Below, one piece after another: positions 49,208 to 58,109 of a stretch of 63,614 bases of DNA. Made by a program: the position numbers and the translations under genes. The stretch comes from Pseudomonas juntendi (GTDB lineage Bacteria > Pseudomonadota > Gammaproteobacteria > Pseudomonadales > Pseudomonadaceae), in the NCBI RefSeq assembly GCF_009932375.1, contig NZ_BLJG01000001.1, positions 1-63,614 of the forward strand. The letters are read 5' to 3'. The stretch's first letter is position 1. Each line of letters begins with the position of its first letter. The notes under the pieces were generated by a model, which was given only the letters and a program-made list of their open reading frames with translations, did no database searches and was not told the origin of the DNA.

Positions 49208-49483
49208 ATGAAGAAAGAAATTACTGACCCCATCACCACCGCAGGCGTAGAAGCCTTCCTCCCCGCCGGCAACCCCTCCCTCAATCTGCTCCGCGTCGAG
49301 CCCGGTATCCCGGTCGATGCCGCCTATGAGCATGTCTCCATCCTGATGGGCTACATCAAGCACTTGGTCCGTGAGGGCGATATGGAAGACGACCATAAAT
49401 TCCTGGGTGCTGCCGATTACCTGTGCGACATGGCCAAGGCGCTGATGAACGATATCGAGATCGCCAAGAACAAGGCGCACTAG
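49208..49483 (+). CDS. DUF3077 family protein
   Basis: A 91-aa acidic, helical protein (FLPAGNPSLNLLRVEPGIPV, YEHVSILMGYIKHLVREGDM), typical of DUF3077. This family is expanded in P. putida-group genomes; the function is unknown. Start ATG 49208 has aagg upstream. It is preceded by a long structured leader. Confidence 0.88.
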   Translation: MKKEITDPITTAGVEAFLPAGNPSLNLLRVEPGIPVDAAYEHVSILMGYIKHLVREGDMEDDHKFLGAADYLCDMAKALMNDIEIAKNKAH

Positions 49484-49713
49484 GGCCCCGCAAACGCTCT
49501 CTGTGCTAACCACAAGAAATGTTTATGCACAAGTGGCATTCGCAGCTTTAGCGAAAGCCATGCCGCATCGCAACACCGCCTGTCTTTGCGCAAATGCCTG
49601 TTTTTGCTGGGCTGCAGGTGCGCGGCGGAATAAGCCAAGCGTTTGAAATAGCGCTTGGCTCCAACAGGTAATCACAAGCTTGTTCACAGAGTTATCCACA
49701 GGTTGTGCTGCGG

Positions 49714-50919
49714 CTAACGGTCGCGTTCAGCAAGGATCAACAGGTTGCGTGGGGTCAGTGGATAGTCGCAGAAAAGCCCCAGCCGCACGTCGAAACCCTG
49801 CTCTTTCAGGAAGAGGGCGCGATCGAGCACCAGCCACAGCTCCAACGGCCGGCGGAACAGGTTACGCACCCGCTCCAGGTTGCGTACCTCGGCCAGGCGT
49901 TGCCAGCCTGCGGCTTCCAGCGCTGCCCAATCAGGGTTGCCGCTTAGCGGCAGGTTTTTGAGCTGCGCCAGGTCACGGCAGTAGTGCTCGAAGGGCTTCT
50001 CCAGCCAGGCCACAGGCAGGGAAGGTGTGGGCAGGTATTCGTCATGTTGCCGTTGCTGGCGTTGCAGCAAGTCGAAACCGAGGCGGCGGGCCATGGAGGC
50101 GTCGCGCTGGCGCCGCACGCGGGCGCCGGCTGTCACGGTTTCGCTCAGGGGCAGGCCAAGGTCGTCCAGCGACAGTTGCAGGCGGGAGGCTTGCGCGGCT
50201 GTGGATAACGCCTGGTACTGCTGCTGCGCGATCCGGTTGTAGCAGCACGGCGCCACGGCCAGTTGCCGACAACCTTGCTGGCTGGCCAGCTGCAACAGGC
50301 GTAAATGCAGGTCGCCACAGGCGTGCAGGGCAACCACGCTTTTTGCACCATCAAGGTGGCGGGCGCTGTCGCCGGCCATCACGTCCTGGTGTACGTGCAT
50401 GGCTGGCAGGTGATGGTGCGCACTCAGGGCTTGGCCAGCGGCGACCAGCTCGGCATCGTATTCCAGGCAGGTCAGTTGCTGGCCGGGTTGCAGCAGGCGG
50501 CGGCCGAGGTGGCCTTTGCCCGAGCACCAGTCCAGCCAGTGGCGGGGCTGGTTGCGGAAGGCCAGGTGGCTGGCGAAGGCTTCGATCTGCTGCCACTTGC
50601 GGCCGGGGACCGCTACGTCCAAGCGGTGGGCGGCGGGGGGCAGGTCAGTTGCCGGGAGGTTGCCCAGGGCGGATAGCTGTTCGGCTTGCCGGGCCAGTTG
50701 CGGGAACGGGGCCGGCAACACATCGGCAGCGTCGGGGTGTTCTGCATCTGCCAAGGAGGACTTGCGCAAGTGGGCGGCGAGCTCGGGGTGGGTGGTTTCC
50801 CAGTCCAGTTGCAGGGTGGTGAAGGGGCGCGGTTTCCACAGCTGTTGGTGCTCGATCAGGAACTGGTCGAGGGCCTGGAAGCGGGTGCTTAGCTGGTCGC
50901 TGTGGAGGTAGTTGGCCAT
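49714..50919 (-). CDS. SAM-dependent methyltransferase (Methyltransf_32-like)
   Basis: A 401-aa protein with a Rossmann methyltransferase in the middle: SAM motif HWLDWCSGKGHLGRRLL (~residue 136), acidic loop LTCLEYDAELV, then VVALHACGDLHLRLL and AVAPCCYNRI, the HACGDL/PCC pair of the Methyltransf_32 group. The C-terminal ~120 residues are extra and helical. Members may act on RNA or small molecules; the substrate cannot be said. It stands alone on the minus strand. Confidence 0.85.
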   Translation of the reverse strand: MANYLHSDQLSTRFQALDQFLIEHQQLWKPRPFTTLQLDWETTHPELAAHLRKSSLADAEHPDAADVLPAPFPQLARQAEQLSALGNLPATDLPPAAHRLDVAVPGRKWQQIEAFASHLAFRNQPRHWLDWCSGKGHLGRRLLQPGQQLTCLEYDAELVAAGQALSAHHHLPAMHVHQDVMAGDSARHLDGAKSVVALHACGDLHLRLLQLASQQGCRQLAVAPCCYNRIAQQQYQALSTAAQASRLQLSLDDLGLPLSETVTAGARVRRQRDASMARRLGFDLLQRQQRQHDEYLPTPSLPVAWLEKPFEHYCRDLAQLKNLPLSGNPDWAALEAAGWQRLAEVRNLERVRNLFRRPLELWLVLDRALFLKEQGFDVRLGLFCDYPLTPRNLLILAERDR

Positions 50920-50942
50920 GGGTAGATGTGTGTAGGTTTTAA

Positions 50943-51034
50943 GGGCCTCTTCGCGGGCACGCCCGCTCCCACAAGTACAGCGCCAGCCTTGAATATGGCG
51001 CTATACCTTGTGGGAGCGGGCGTGCCCGCGAAGC
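50943..51034. repeat. REP pair in inverted orientation
   Basis: REP units at 50943-50972 and 51007-51034 face each other between the methyltransferase and the end of the ABC operon. They could also act as a terminator for the operon. Confidence 0.8.
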
Positions 51035-51047
51035 AGTCGGTGAGCGA

Positions 51048-51737
51048 TCAACGGCCCTGGCTGGCATCCACGCGCAGCCAGCGCTCCAGCAGCTTGAAGC
51101 CCTGCACCAGCAAGAACGAGATCGCCAGGTAGAACACCCCGGCCGCGAAGAAAATCTCCACTGGCAGGTAGGTGCGCGCGATGATGGTGCGGGCCATGCC
51201 GGTCAGTTCCAGCAGGGTCACGGTACTGGCCAGGGCACTGGCCTTGAGCATCAGGATCACTTCGTTGCTGTACGCCGGCAGGCCGATGCGCGCAGCGCGC
51301 GGCAGCATGATGTAGAACAGCGTTTTGCCCCGCGACATGCCCAGCGCCCGTGCCGCCTCGATCTCGCCCTTGGGTATCGATTGCAGGGCGCCACGCAGGA
51401 TCTCGGCAATGTAGGCCGCCGTGTGCAGGGTCATGGTCAGCACCGTGCACCAGAACGGATCGCGCAGGTACGGCCACAGCGCGTTGGAGCGCACGGCATC
51501 GAACTGCGCCAGGCCGTAGTACACCAGGAACAGCTGTACCAGCAGCGGCGTGCCACGGAAGAAGAAGATATAGCTGAACGGCACGGCGCGCACATACCAG
51601 CGGCGCGAGGAACGGGCAATGCCCAGGGGGATGGCCAGGATCAACCCGGCAACCACCGCAATGGCCACCAGCTCCAAGGTCAGCACGGCGCCTTCAGCCA
51701 GGCGTGGCAGCCATTTGAAGATGACTTCCCAGTTCAT
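51048..51737 (-). CDS. hisM: Basic amino-acid ABC permease (HisM-like)
   Basis: A 229-aa inner-membrane permease. There are five or so hydrophobic segments, and the ABC coupling loop EAARALGMSRGKTLFYIMLP is at ~residue 136. The start is ATG 51737, one base overlapping hisQ (TAATG); the longer open frame to 51983 runs across hisQ and is not used. It pairs with HisQ and the HisP ATPase. Confidence 0.92.
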   Translation of the reverse strand: MNWEVIFKWLPRLAEGAVLTLELVAIAVVAGLILAIPLGIARSSRRWYVRAVPFSYIFFFRGTPLLVQLFLVYYGLAQFDAVRSNALWPYLRDPFWCTVLTMTLHTAAYIAEILRGALQSIPKGEIEAARALGMSRGKTLFYIMLPRAARIGLPAYSNEVILMLKASALASTVTLLELTGMARTIIARTYLPVEIFFAAGVFYLAISFLLVQGFKLLERWLRVDASQGR

Positions 51738-52429
51738 TATTCGGCCCTCGCAAAGCCGCGAGCGGCGCGTTTTTCCAGGAAGTACATGCCGGTCATGGCG
51801 ATGACCGTCAAGCTCAGGTAGATGCAGGCCGCGACCATGTAGAAGGTGAACGGTGCCTTGGTCACGGTCACGCCGATTTGCGCGTGGCGCATGATTTCTT
51901 CCAGGCCGATCACCGACACCAGGGCAGTGTCTTTCATCAGGATCATGAACAGGTTGCCCAGGCCGGGCAGGGCGATGCGCCACATCTGCGGCAGAATGAT
52001 CCGCGACAGGATGCGGCCCTTGGACAGGCCCAGCGCCAGGCCGGCTTCACGGTGGCCCTTGGGGATCGCCAGGATCGCCCCGCGGAACACTTCGGTGGCG
52101 TAGGCGCCGAAGCACAGGCCCAGGGCAATCACCCCCGCAGCGAAGGCGCTGAGCTCAAGGCCCGGCATGTTCAGGGCTTCGCCGAGGGTGTTCATCAGCC
52201 CGACGGTGCCGAAATAGATAAGCAGTACCCACAGCAGCTCGGGCACGCCGCGCACCAGGGTCGAGTAGAAACCGCCAAGCCATTGCAGCGGCTTGATCGA
52301 AGAGGTCTTGGCCAGGGCGCCAAGCAGGCCCAAAACCAGGCCCAGCAGCAAGGCGCATAGCGCCAGTTTTACGGTCATCAGGGTGCCGGCCATCATGGCC
52401 GGACCGAATCCGTGCAGGTCGATATTCAT
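51737..52429 (-). CDS. hisQ: Basic amino-acid ABC permease (HisQ-like)
   Basis: A 230-aa permease, first MNIDLHGFGPAMMAGTLMTV. Coupling loop EAGLALGLSKGRILSRIILP at ~residue 135. It is the second half of the heterodimeric permease and lies between the binding protein and hisM. Confidence 0.92.
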   Translation of the reverse strand: MNIDLHGFGPAMMAGTLMTVKLALCALLLGLVLGLLGALAKTSSIKPLQWLGGFYSTLVRGVPELLWVLLIYFGTVGLMNTLGEALNMPGLELSAFAAGVIALGLCFGAYATEVFRGAILAIPKGHREAGLALGLSKGRILSRIILPQMWRIALPGLGNLFMILMKDTALVSVIGLEEIMRHAQIGVTVTKAPFTFYMVAACIYLSLTVIAMTGMYFLEKRAARGFARAE

Positions 52430-52483
52430 GGGCAGGTCATTCTAGGGACTTGCGCGCCGCGGGGGCGCGCAGGTCAGGGCGGA

Positions 52484-53236
52484 TCATTCGATGCTGAACG
52501 GGAAGTACTTGTCGTTGATCTTCTTGTACGTGCCGTCGGCCTTGATTTCTGCCAGGGCCTTGTTCAGGTTGTCGCGCAGCTGGGTGTCACCCTTGCGCAC
52601 GGCAATGCCGATCTTGTCGCTGTCCATGACCGGCTCGCCCTTGAACTCGAAGTTGGAGCCGTCTTTGCTTTTCAGCCACTCGTACTGCACGTACTTGTCG
52701 GCCAGGATGCCGTCGATGCGGCCGGACACCAGGTCCAGGTAGGCGTTTTCCTGGGTGTCGTAGAGTTTGACGTCTACGCCCGGGTAGTTGTCTTCAAGGT
52801 AGGTGCCGGCCAGGGTGGCGCGCTGGGTGCCGATGACTTTGCCCTTGAGCGAGGCCTCGTCGGTCTTGAAGTCGACGTTCTTCGGTGCGATGAACTGCAG
52901 CTTGTTGGAGTAGTACGGGTCGGTGAAGTCGACAGCCTGCTTGCGCTCGTCGGTAATCGACAACGACGACACCAGGAAGTCGAACTTCTTGGCGTTGAGG
53001 GCCGGAATGATACCGTCCCAGTCGGAGGTCTCGACCGAGCACTCGACCTTCATCTTGGCGCACAGGGCGTCGCCGATGTCCTTGTCGAAGCCGACCACAT
53101 TACCGCTGGCATCCTTGTTGTTGAACGGTGGGTAGGCGGCTTCGATACCCATGCGCAGTTTTTCTGCGGCCATGGCGTTCGCCGACATCACCAGCGTGGC
53201 AGCAGCTGCCAGGAGAAACTTCTTGTAGGTGTGCAT
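52484..53236 (-). CDS. hisJ: Periplasmic basic amino-acid binding protein (HisJ/ArgT-like)
   Basis: A 250-aa SBP_bac_3 protein with signal peptide (KKFLLAAAATLVMSANAMAA, cleavage after AMA). The mature part begins EKLRMGIEAAYPPFNNKDAS and has VGFDKDIGDALCAKM and DGIIPALNAKKFDFLVSSLS, as in lysine/arginine/ornithine and histidine binding proteins. The start is ATG 53236 (ggag 6 nt before); ATG 53278 would overlap hisP. The exact ligand, His or Arg/Orn/Lys, cannot be read from sequence. Confidence 0.9.
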   Translation of the reverse strand: MHTYKKFLLAAAATLVMSANAMAAEKLRMGIEAAYPPFNNKDASGNVVGFDKDIGDALCAKMKVECSVETSDWDGIIPALNAKKFDFLVSSLSITDERKQAVDFTDPYYSNKLQFIAPKNVDFKTDEASLKGKVIGTQRATLAGTYLEDNYPGVDVKLYDTQENAYLDLVSGRIDGILADKYVQYEWLKSKDGSNFEFKGEPVMDSDKIGIAVRKGDTQLRDNLNKALAEIKADGTYKKINDKYFPFSIE

Positions 53237-53247
53237 GTATTGCTCCA

Positions 53248-54021
53248 TTAGCGGTGGCTGGACATGAATTGCTTGCAACGCGCCGAGGTCGGGTTTTCGA
53301 AGACCTGTTGCGGCGATCCCTGTTCTTCTACCAGGCCCTGGTGCAGGAAGACGACTTCACTGGACACATGGCGGGCGAAGCTCATCTCGTGCGTCACCAG
53401 CAGCATGGTACGGCCTTCTTCGGCCAGTGCGCGGATAACGTTAAGCACTTCCTGGACCATTTCCGGATCGAGCGCCGAGGTTGGCTCGTCGAACAGGATG
53501 ACCTTGGGCTTCATGGCCAGGGTACGGGCAATGGCGGCGCGCTGTTGCTGGCCACCGGAAAGCTGGGCGGGGTAGCTGTGGCGTTTGTCGTAGATGCCGA
53601 CCTTGTTCAGCAGCGCTTCGGCGGCTTCTACAGCCTCTGCCTTGCTTTGGCCGAGTACACGGCGTGGCGCCTCGATGATGTTGTCGAGGATCGACATGTG
53701 CGGCCACAGGTTGAAGTTCTGGAAGACAAAGCCGATTTCGCTGCGCAGGCGGTTGATCTGGCGGTTGTCGGCGGCGATCAGGTCGCCGTTTTTGGCGGCC
53801 TTGAGCTTGAGGCTTTCGCCAGCGACCAGGATTTCGCCCTGGTGCGGGTTTTCGAGCAGGTTGATGCAGCGCAGCAGGGTGGACTTGCCGGAGCCTGACG
53901 ACCCCAGGATGGAGATCACGTCACCGTCGCGAGCGGTCAGCGAAATACCCTTGAGAATTTCCTGCTCGCCGTAGCGTTTGTGCAGATTGCGGATTTCCAG
54001 CGCGGGCGTGGCCTGAGCCAT
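53248..54021 (-). CDS. hisP: Basic amino-acid ABC ATPase (HisP-like)
   Basis: A 257-aa ABC ATPase: Walker [10 protein letters not shown], signature LSGGQQQR, Walker [14 protein letters not shown], switch LVTHE. First gene of the hisP-J-Q-M operon and the one that energises uptake. Confidence 0.95.
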   Translation of the reverse strand: MAQATPALEIRNLHKRYGEQEILKGISLTARDGDVISILGSSGSGKSTLLRCINLLENPHQGEILVAGESLKLKAAKNGDLIAADNRQINRLRSEIGFVFQNFNLWPHMSILDNIIEAPRRVLGQSKAEAVEAAEALLNKVGIYDKRHSYPAQLSGGQQQRAAIARTLAMKPKVILFDEPTSALDPEMVQEVLNVIRALAEEGRTMLLVTHEMSFARHVSSEVVFLHQGLVEEQGSPQQVFENPTSARCKQFMSSHR

Positions 54022-54662
54022 GTGCGGTCCTCATGTGTACGGGTGCGTTCCCAGCTGTTGGCGGCCTTCCTGGCGTGCGCCAAGCTAGCATAGCGGCATT
54101 ATGACGGCCAACAGGGTCGCCGGGGACTGTGGGCGCTGGTGGGGCAGTTTGTCGCATCGCTACAGCGTAACGTCGCGCAGATGTCTGCGAAGGTGTCGCC
54201 CAGCACCAGTGCCTTGATGAAAAAAGGCGCGATGGTGCCAGCTTTGGGCAGCTCATGGAAGCGGTTTTAGACCATTCGCCGGTAAACCCGACGTTCCAGG
54301 TTGCGCGCTCCTCGCAGTCACGGGTTTGACCGCGAAGACCCATCCGGCATTCCTGGTTGTACCTGTGGGTTGCACTTTTTTGCATTGCAGCGGTGCACGG
54401 GTGTTACCGAGGGGCACCTTTGGTGCGTTTGTAAGTGGGTATTTCAGTAATCTGCCTTGTTAACGGCCTTTTGGTCACTTACTGGCCGAATGCCCTCCAA
54501 ACCACGCCGTGCAAGGCCCTGCGAGCATTCTGACGAATGCAGTGCGCACCTGGCGCGCTTATTGCCAGCAGGAAACCGCCGATTGCAGCGACGCCTAGTC
54601 CAACCCCAGGCGCGCTCCGTAACCGCAGTCGCAGTGGTCCACTCCTTACAAAGGTAGTTTCA
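54022..54662. other. Divergent intergenic region hisP-gabP
   Basis: No gene is supported. These ~640 bp must hold the promoters of the transporter operon and of gabP. A short C-rich and T-rich stretch at 54370-54440 is the likeliest control part, but no motif is clear. Confidence 0.45.
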
Positions 54663-56048
54663 ATGAGCGGTAACAATTCCAATGACCTCGCTCAGGGGCT
54701 CAAACAACGGCATGTGACCATGCTGTCCATCGCTGGCGTCATCGGTGCCGGCCTGTTCGTAGGCTCTGGCCACGCCATCGCGGCCGCCGGCCCGGCCGTG
54801 CTGCTGGCCTATGCCGCCGCCGGTACGCTGGTGGTGCTGGTAATGCGCATGCTGGGTGAAATGGCGGTCGCCTCGCCTGACACCGGTTCGTTCTCTACTT
54901 ATGCCGACCGTGCCATCGGGCGCTGGGCCGGCTTCACCATTGGCTGGCTGTACTGGTGGTTCTGGGTGCTGGTGATCCCGCTTGAGGCCAACGCCGCTGC
55001 GGCCATTCTGCATGCCTGGTTCCCTGCCGTAGACCTGTGGGCGTTCTCCCTGGTCATCACCCTGGCGCTGACCCTGACCAACCTGTGCAGCGTAAAGAAC
55101 TATGGTGAGTTCGAGTTCTGGTTCGCCCTGTTGAAAGTGCTGGCCATCATCGGCTTCATTGCTGTGGGTTGCGCGGCCATGTTCGGCTTTGTGCCCAATA
55201 GCCAGGTCAGCGGTGCCAGCCACCTGTTCGATACCCAAGGCTTCATGCCGAACGGCCTGGGTGCGGTGCTGGCGGCCATGCTCACCACCATGTTCTCGTT
55301 CATGGGTACGGAAATCGTCACTATCGCCGCTGCCGAATCGAAAGACCCGGGCAAGCAGATCAGCCGCGCGACCAATTCGGTGATCTGGCGTATCTGCCTG
55401 TTCTACCTGGTTTCGATCTTCCTGGTGGTGGCTCTGGTGCCGTGGAACGACCCGGCGCTGGCCGAAACCGGTTCCTACCAGACCGTGCTCAGCCGCATCG
55501 GCGTGCCGAATGCCAAGTTGATCGTCGACATCGTGGTGCTGGTTGCGGTGACCAGTTGCCTGAACTCGGCGCTGTACACCTCTTCGCGCATGCTGTTCTC
55601 GTTGAGCAAGCGCGGTGATGCCCCGGCTGTTGCCCAGCGCACCACCAAGGCCGCTACCCCGCATGTGGCGGTATTGCTGTCCACGGCTGCGGCGTTCCTG
55701 TGCGTGTTCGCCAACTTCGTGGCCCCGGCCCAGGTGTTCGAGTTCCTGCTGGCAAGTTCGGGTGCGATTGCGCTGCTGGTGTACTTGGTGATTGCCGTGT
55801 CGCAACTGCGCATGCGCGCACAGCGTGAGGCCCGTGGTGAGAAGATCACCTTCAAGATGTGGCTGTTCCCGGGCCTGACCTGGGCGACCATTGCCTTCAT
55901 CGTGGCGATTCTGGTGGTGATGGCCCTGCGCGAGGACCACCGTGCCGAGATTATCGCAACGGCGCTGCTGAGCATTGGTGTGGTGGCGGCTGGCTTGCTG
56001 GTGCACCGCAAGCGTGAAGCTGCCGGGCGGGTGGCGCTGGATAACTAA
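54663..56048 (+). CDS. gabP: GABA permease (APC family)
   Basis: A 461-aa amino acid:H+ symporter with about 12 membrane segments. The start MSGNNSNDLAQGLKQRHVTM and VIGAGLFVGSGHAI are the APC signature region, and RMLGEMAVASPDTGSFSTYA is typical of GabP. It imports 4-aminobutyrate as carbon and nitrogen source in known relatives. Start ATG 54663 (aagg upstream). A strong terminator follows. Another amino acid as substrate is possible. Confidence 0.85.
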   Translation: MSGNNSNDLAQGLKQRHVTMLSIAGVIGAGLFVGSGHAIAAAGPAVLLAYAAAGTLVVLVMRMLGEMAVASPDTGSFSTYADRAIGRWAGFTIGWLYWWFWVLVIPLEANAAAAILHAWFPAVDLWAFSLVITLALTLTNLCSVKNYGEFEFWFALLKVLAIIGFIAVGCAAMFGFVPNSQVSGASHLFDTQGFMPNGLGAVLAAMLTTMFSFMGTEIVTIAAAESKDPGKQISRATNSVIWRICLFYLVSIFLVVALVPWNDPALAETGSYQTVLSRIGVPNAKLIVDIVVLVAVTSCLNSALYTSSRMLFSLSKRGDAPAVAQRTTKAATPHVAVLLSTAAAFLCVFANFVAPAQVFEFLLASSGAIALLVYLVIAVSQLRMRAQREARGEKITFKMWLFPGLTWATIAFIVAILVVMALREDHRAEIIATALLSIGVVAAGLLVHRKREAAGRVALDN

Positions 56049-56068
56049 TCCACGCTGGCTGCACTGAA

Positions 56069-56103
56069 AAGGCCGCGTCCTGAGAGGGGCGCGGCCTTTT
56101 TTG
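56069..56103 (+). terminator. gabP terminator
   Basis: Arms aaggccgcg (56069-56077) and cgcggcctt (56090-56098) followed by a T-run to 56103. Confidence 0.92.
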
Positions 56104-56114
56104 TTGCCTGTGCC

Positions 56115-56315
56115 GGCCCTTTTGCGGGCATGCCCGCTCCCACAGGGGCGGCGTTGCCCTCGGGCTTGTGCTTGACCTGTGGGAGCGGGCGAGCCCGCGA
56201 AGAGGCCGGTACAGGCGACATGGCCCTGTCAACCAAACTGTTTTTGCTGCTGCTTGGCCACCGGCTCGGAAGCGGCCTTTCGCGGGCATGCCCGCGAAGA
56301 GGCCGGTACAGGCTA
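56115..56315. repeat. REP cluster
   Basis: Three or four REP units lie here in alternating orientation (for example at 56119-56146, 56178-56206 and 56275-56303). They are interrupted by a copy of the downstream gene's 3' end. Confidence 0.8.
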
Positions 56316-56368
56316 CATGACCCTATCAACCAAACTGTTTTTGCTGCTGCTTGGCCACCAGCTCGGAG
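56200..56368. repeat. ~72-bp direct duplication with period 97
   Basis: The stretch from gaagaggccggtacagg through ggccaccggctcgg (56200-56271) recurs at 56297-56368 with a few substitutions. The second copy is the 3' coding end of the 146-aa gene; the first is an extra, non-coding copy joined to REP units. Confidence 0.85.
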
Positions 56369-56766
56369 GCCGCTACATAGGCCGCCTGGAACTCATCGCT
56401 CTCCAGCCAGGCCATGGTCGCCTCTTCATCGGCGCCGTCGAGCCACGCGCGGTAGGCGGTGAACACCAGCACGATATAGTCGGTGGCGTGTTCTTCCTTG
56501 TGCCCCTTGAGAACCAGCGCCAGAAGCGGGTCTACCAGGAATACCGAAATCATCGGCACCAGGCCGCCGCTCTCCTGTGCTTCCTTCATTTTGGTGAACA
56601 TGGCGTCGTAGCTGCCCGACTCCATCGCCTTGTTGTACACCTGCTCGACGCTGGCGCTGTCACCGGCACTGGCCTTGACCGCCTGCCCGCTGCGTACCAT
56701 GCGGTTCTGCTTGGCCTTGCTGGCGGCACGCTTGGCGCGTTTTTGTTGCTTGGTAGGGGTGGCCAT
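56326..56766 (-). CDS. Conserved hypothetical protein, 146 aa
   Basis: Starts at ATG 56766 with a very basic N-terminus (PTKQQKRAKRAASKAKQNRM) followed by an acidic, helical body (YNKAMESGSYDAMFTKMKEA; VYLVFTAYRAWLDG-like IVLVFTAYRAWLDGADEEAT). The basic tail suggests contact with nucleic acid or ribosomes. Conserved in Pseudomonas by my recollection; function unknown. Confidence 0.75.
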   Translation of the reverse strand: MATPTKQQKRAKRAASKAKQNRMVRSGQAVKASAGDSASVEQVYNKAMESGSYDAMFTKMKEAQESGGLVPMISVFLVDPLLALVLKGHKEEHATDYIVLVFTAYRAWLDGADEEATMAWLESDEFQAAYVAASELVAKQQQKQFG

Positions 56767-56932
56767 GAGGGCTTGAATCCTTGGGTGTGTTCGGTAGGTG
56801 CGCGTATTGAAGCGCAGTTGCCCAGGAAACCCAAGTGCAGCTGCTGGAGGGGGCAGGGCAGGACCCACTGCACAAACAGTTTGAAACAGCTACACATTGT
56901 CTGTAGTGTGAACTGTGGTTTACATTTCCTTC

Positions 56933-57223
56933 ATGCATACATTAATCCAGACCGAAACCTACTGAAGGTGGTTCGTAGCACTGCGGGATCCGCGGGCGAA
57001 AGCTCGCATAAACGCCCGGTTGCGGCGGTTGGAGCTCGGAGTGAAGGGTGACTGTAAGCCAGTTGCTGAGGGGGTGTCCGAGCTTCGGGTCGATTATGGT
57101 CCGGGCTATCGGGTGTATTTCGTTCAGCGAGGTTATGAAGTGATCATCCTTCTGGCAGGTGGCGACAAATCTAGCCAAGCCAGGGATATCAAATCTGCGC
57201 TCAAGCTGGCTCGTGACCTCTAG
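56933..57223 (+). pseudogene. HigB-like toxin gene with early in-frame TGA
   Basis: From ATG 56933 the frame reads MHTLIQTETY, then TGA (56963-56965), then [30 protein letters not shown] and on to [32 protein letters not shown]. This is a full-length toxin of the HI1419-type RelE/HigB family apart from the stop. The part after the stop has only weak internal starts (TTG 57020), so the toxin is probably dead or made in a shortened form. The antitoxin gene follows 9 bp later and is intact. Read-through of TGA cannot be ruled out. Confidence 0.75.
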
Positions 57224-57232
57224 GAGACCATC

Positions 57233-57535
57233 ATGACAAACATCAAACTGACCAAATGGGACGCTGTGGACCATTTGAAAACTGAAGAGGACATGGCCTT
57301 GTACCTTGAGGCCTGTCTGGAGGAAAACGACCCTGCACTGCTCGCTGCTGCCTTGGGTGATATCGCTCGCGCTCGTGGTATGGCTCAGTTGGCACGTGAT
57401 ACTGGGCTCACGCGGGAAGGGTTGTACAAGGCCTTGTCTGCTGAAGGTAATCCGAGCCTGGCGACCATCATGAAGGTAATGGCGGCGCTTGGCGTTCGGC
57501 TCCATGCCGAAGTGCTGCCACGCTCAGTGGGGTAA
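57233..57535 (+). CDS. higA: HigA-type antitoxin (HI1420 family)
   Basis: A 100-aa protein with an N-terminal MTNIKLTKWDAVDHLKTEED and LAAALGDIARARGMAQLARD-TGLTREGLYKALS helix-turn-helix, the 'putative addiction module antidote' form. It neutralises the neighbouring toxin and represses their promoter in relatives. aggag lies before ATG 57233. Confidence 0.9.
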   Translation: MTNIKLTKWDAVDHLKTEEDMALYLEACLEENDPALLAAALGDIARARGMAQLARDTGLTREGLYKALSAEGNPSLATIMKVMAALGVRLHAEVLPRSVG

Positions 57536-57603
57536 AGCTTATGGGGCCTTGACGGCGAAATGCTTTAGCTGCCAAAGCTTGAGCAAAAACCGCAGACAAC
57601 AAA

Positions 57604-57624
57604 AAACCCGCACTTGGCGGGTTT
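57604..57624. terminator. Bidirectional terminator between higA and tRNA-Phe
   Basis: Arms aaacccgc (57604-57611) and gcgggttt (57617-57624) with an a-run before and t-rich sequence after, so it can serve both strands. Confidence 0.8.
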
Positions 57625-57670
57625 CTTGTTGTCGCTTCGGGTAACTTTGCAACCACCAGAAGCTTGAAGG

Positions 57671-57746
57671 TGGTGCCCAGAGACGGAGTCGAACCGCCGA
57701 CACGAGGATTTTCAATCCTCTGCTCTACCGACTGAGCTATCTGGGC
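57671..57746 (-). tRNA. tRNA-Phe (GAA)
   Basis: A 76-nt cloverleaf with CCA. The anticodon arm reads aggattgaaaatcct, anticodon GAA. The acceptor stem is gcccaga/tctgggc and the T-loop ggttcgactcc. Confidence 0.97.
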
Positions 57747-57836
57747 GACGAGGTGAATTAAATAGATTTTCTCCCGGGCCGTCAACGACTTTTTCAAAAA
57801 ATTTTAAATTAATTCCGTCGCTTACGGTTCGTGGGG

Positions 57837-58109
57837 TCATTCCGAGGGTGGCACGTAGCCTTCCGCCTGGGCGTATTCCTCACCGGCGAAAAACTTGTCC
57901 ATTTCAGCCTGGAGGAATTTGCGGTCCTCGGCGTTCATCATGTTCAGGCGCTTCTCGTTGATCAGCATGGTCTGGTGTTTCTGCCAGTCGGCCCAGGCTT
58001 TCTGCGAGATGTGTTCGAAGATGTCCTGGCCCTTGGCGCCGGGGTAGGGCGGGCGTTCCAGGCCTGGCAGTTCTTCTTGGTATTTGCGGCACATCACGGT
58101 GCGGGTCAT
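57837..58109 (-). CDS. yggX: Fe(2+)-trafficking protein YggX
   Basis: A 90-aa protein of the YggX family ([40 protein letters not shown]). It protects iron-sulfur proteins against oxidative damage. Start ATG overlaps the mutY stop (TGATG), the conserved mutY-yggX pair. Confidence 0.95.
   Translation of the reverse strand: MTRTVMCRKYQEELPGLERPPYPGAKGQDIFEHISQKAWADWQKHQTMLINEKRLNMMNAEDRKFLQAEMDKFFAGEEYAQAEGYVPPSE

Noticed and set aside
50025..50822. Plus-strand frame of 265 codons
   Set aside because: Antisense to the methyltransferase, which has clear SAM motifs.
54660..56006. Long minus-strand frame of 448 codons
   Set aside because: Antisense shadow of gabP with His/Gln-rich, low-complexity composition.
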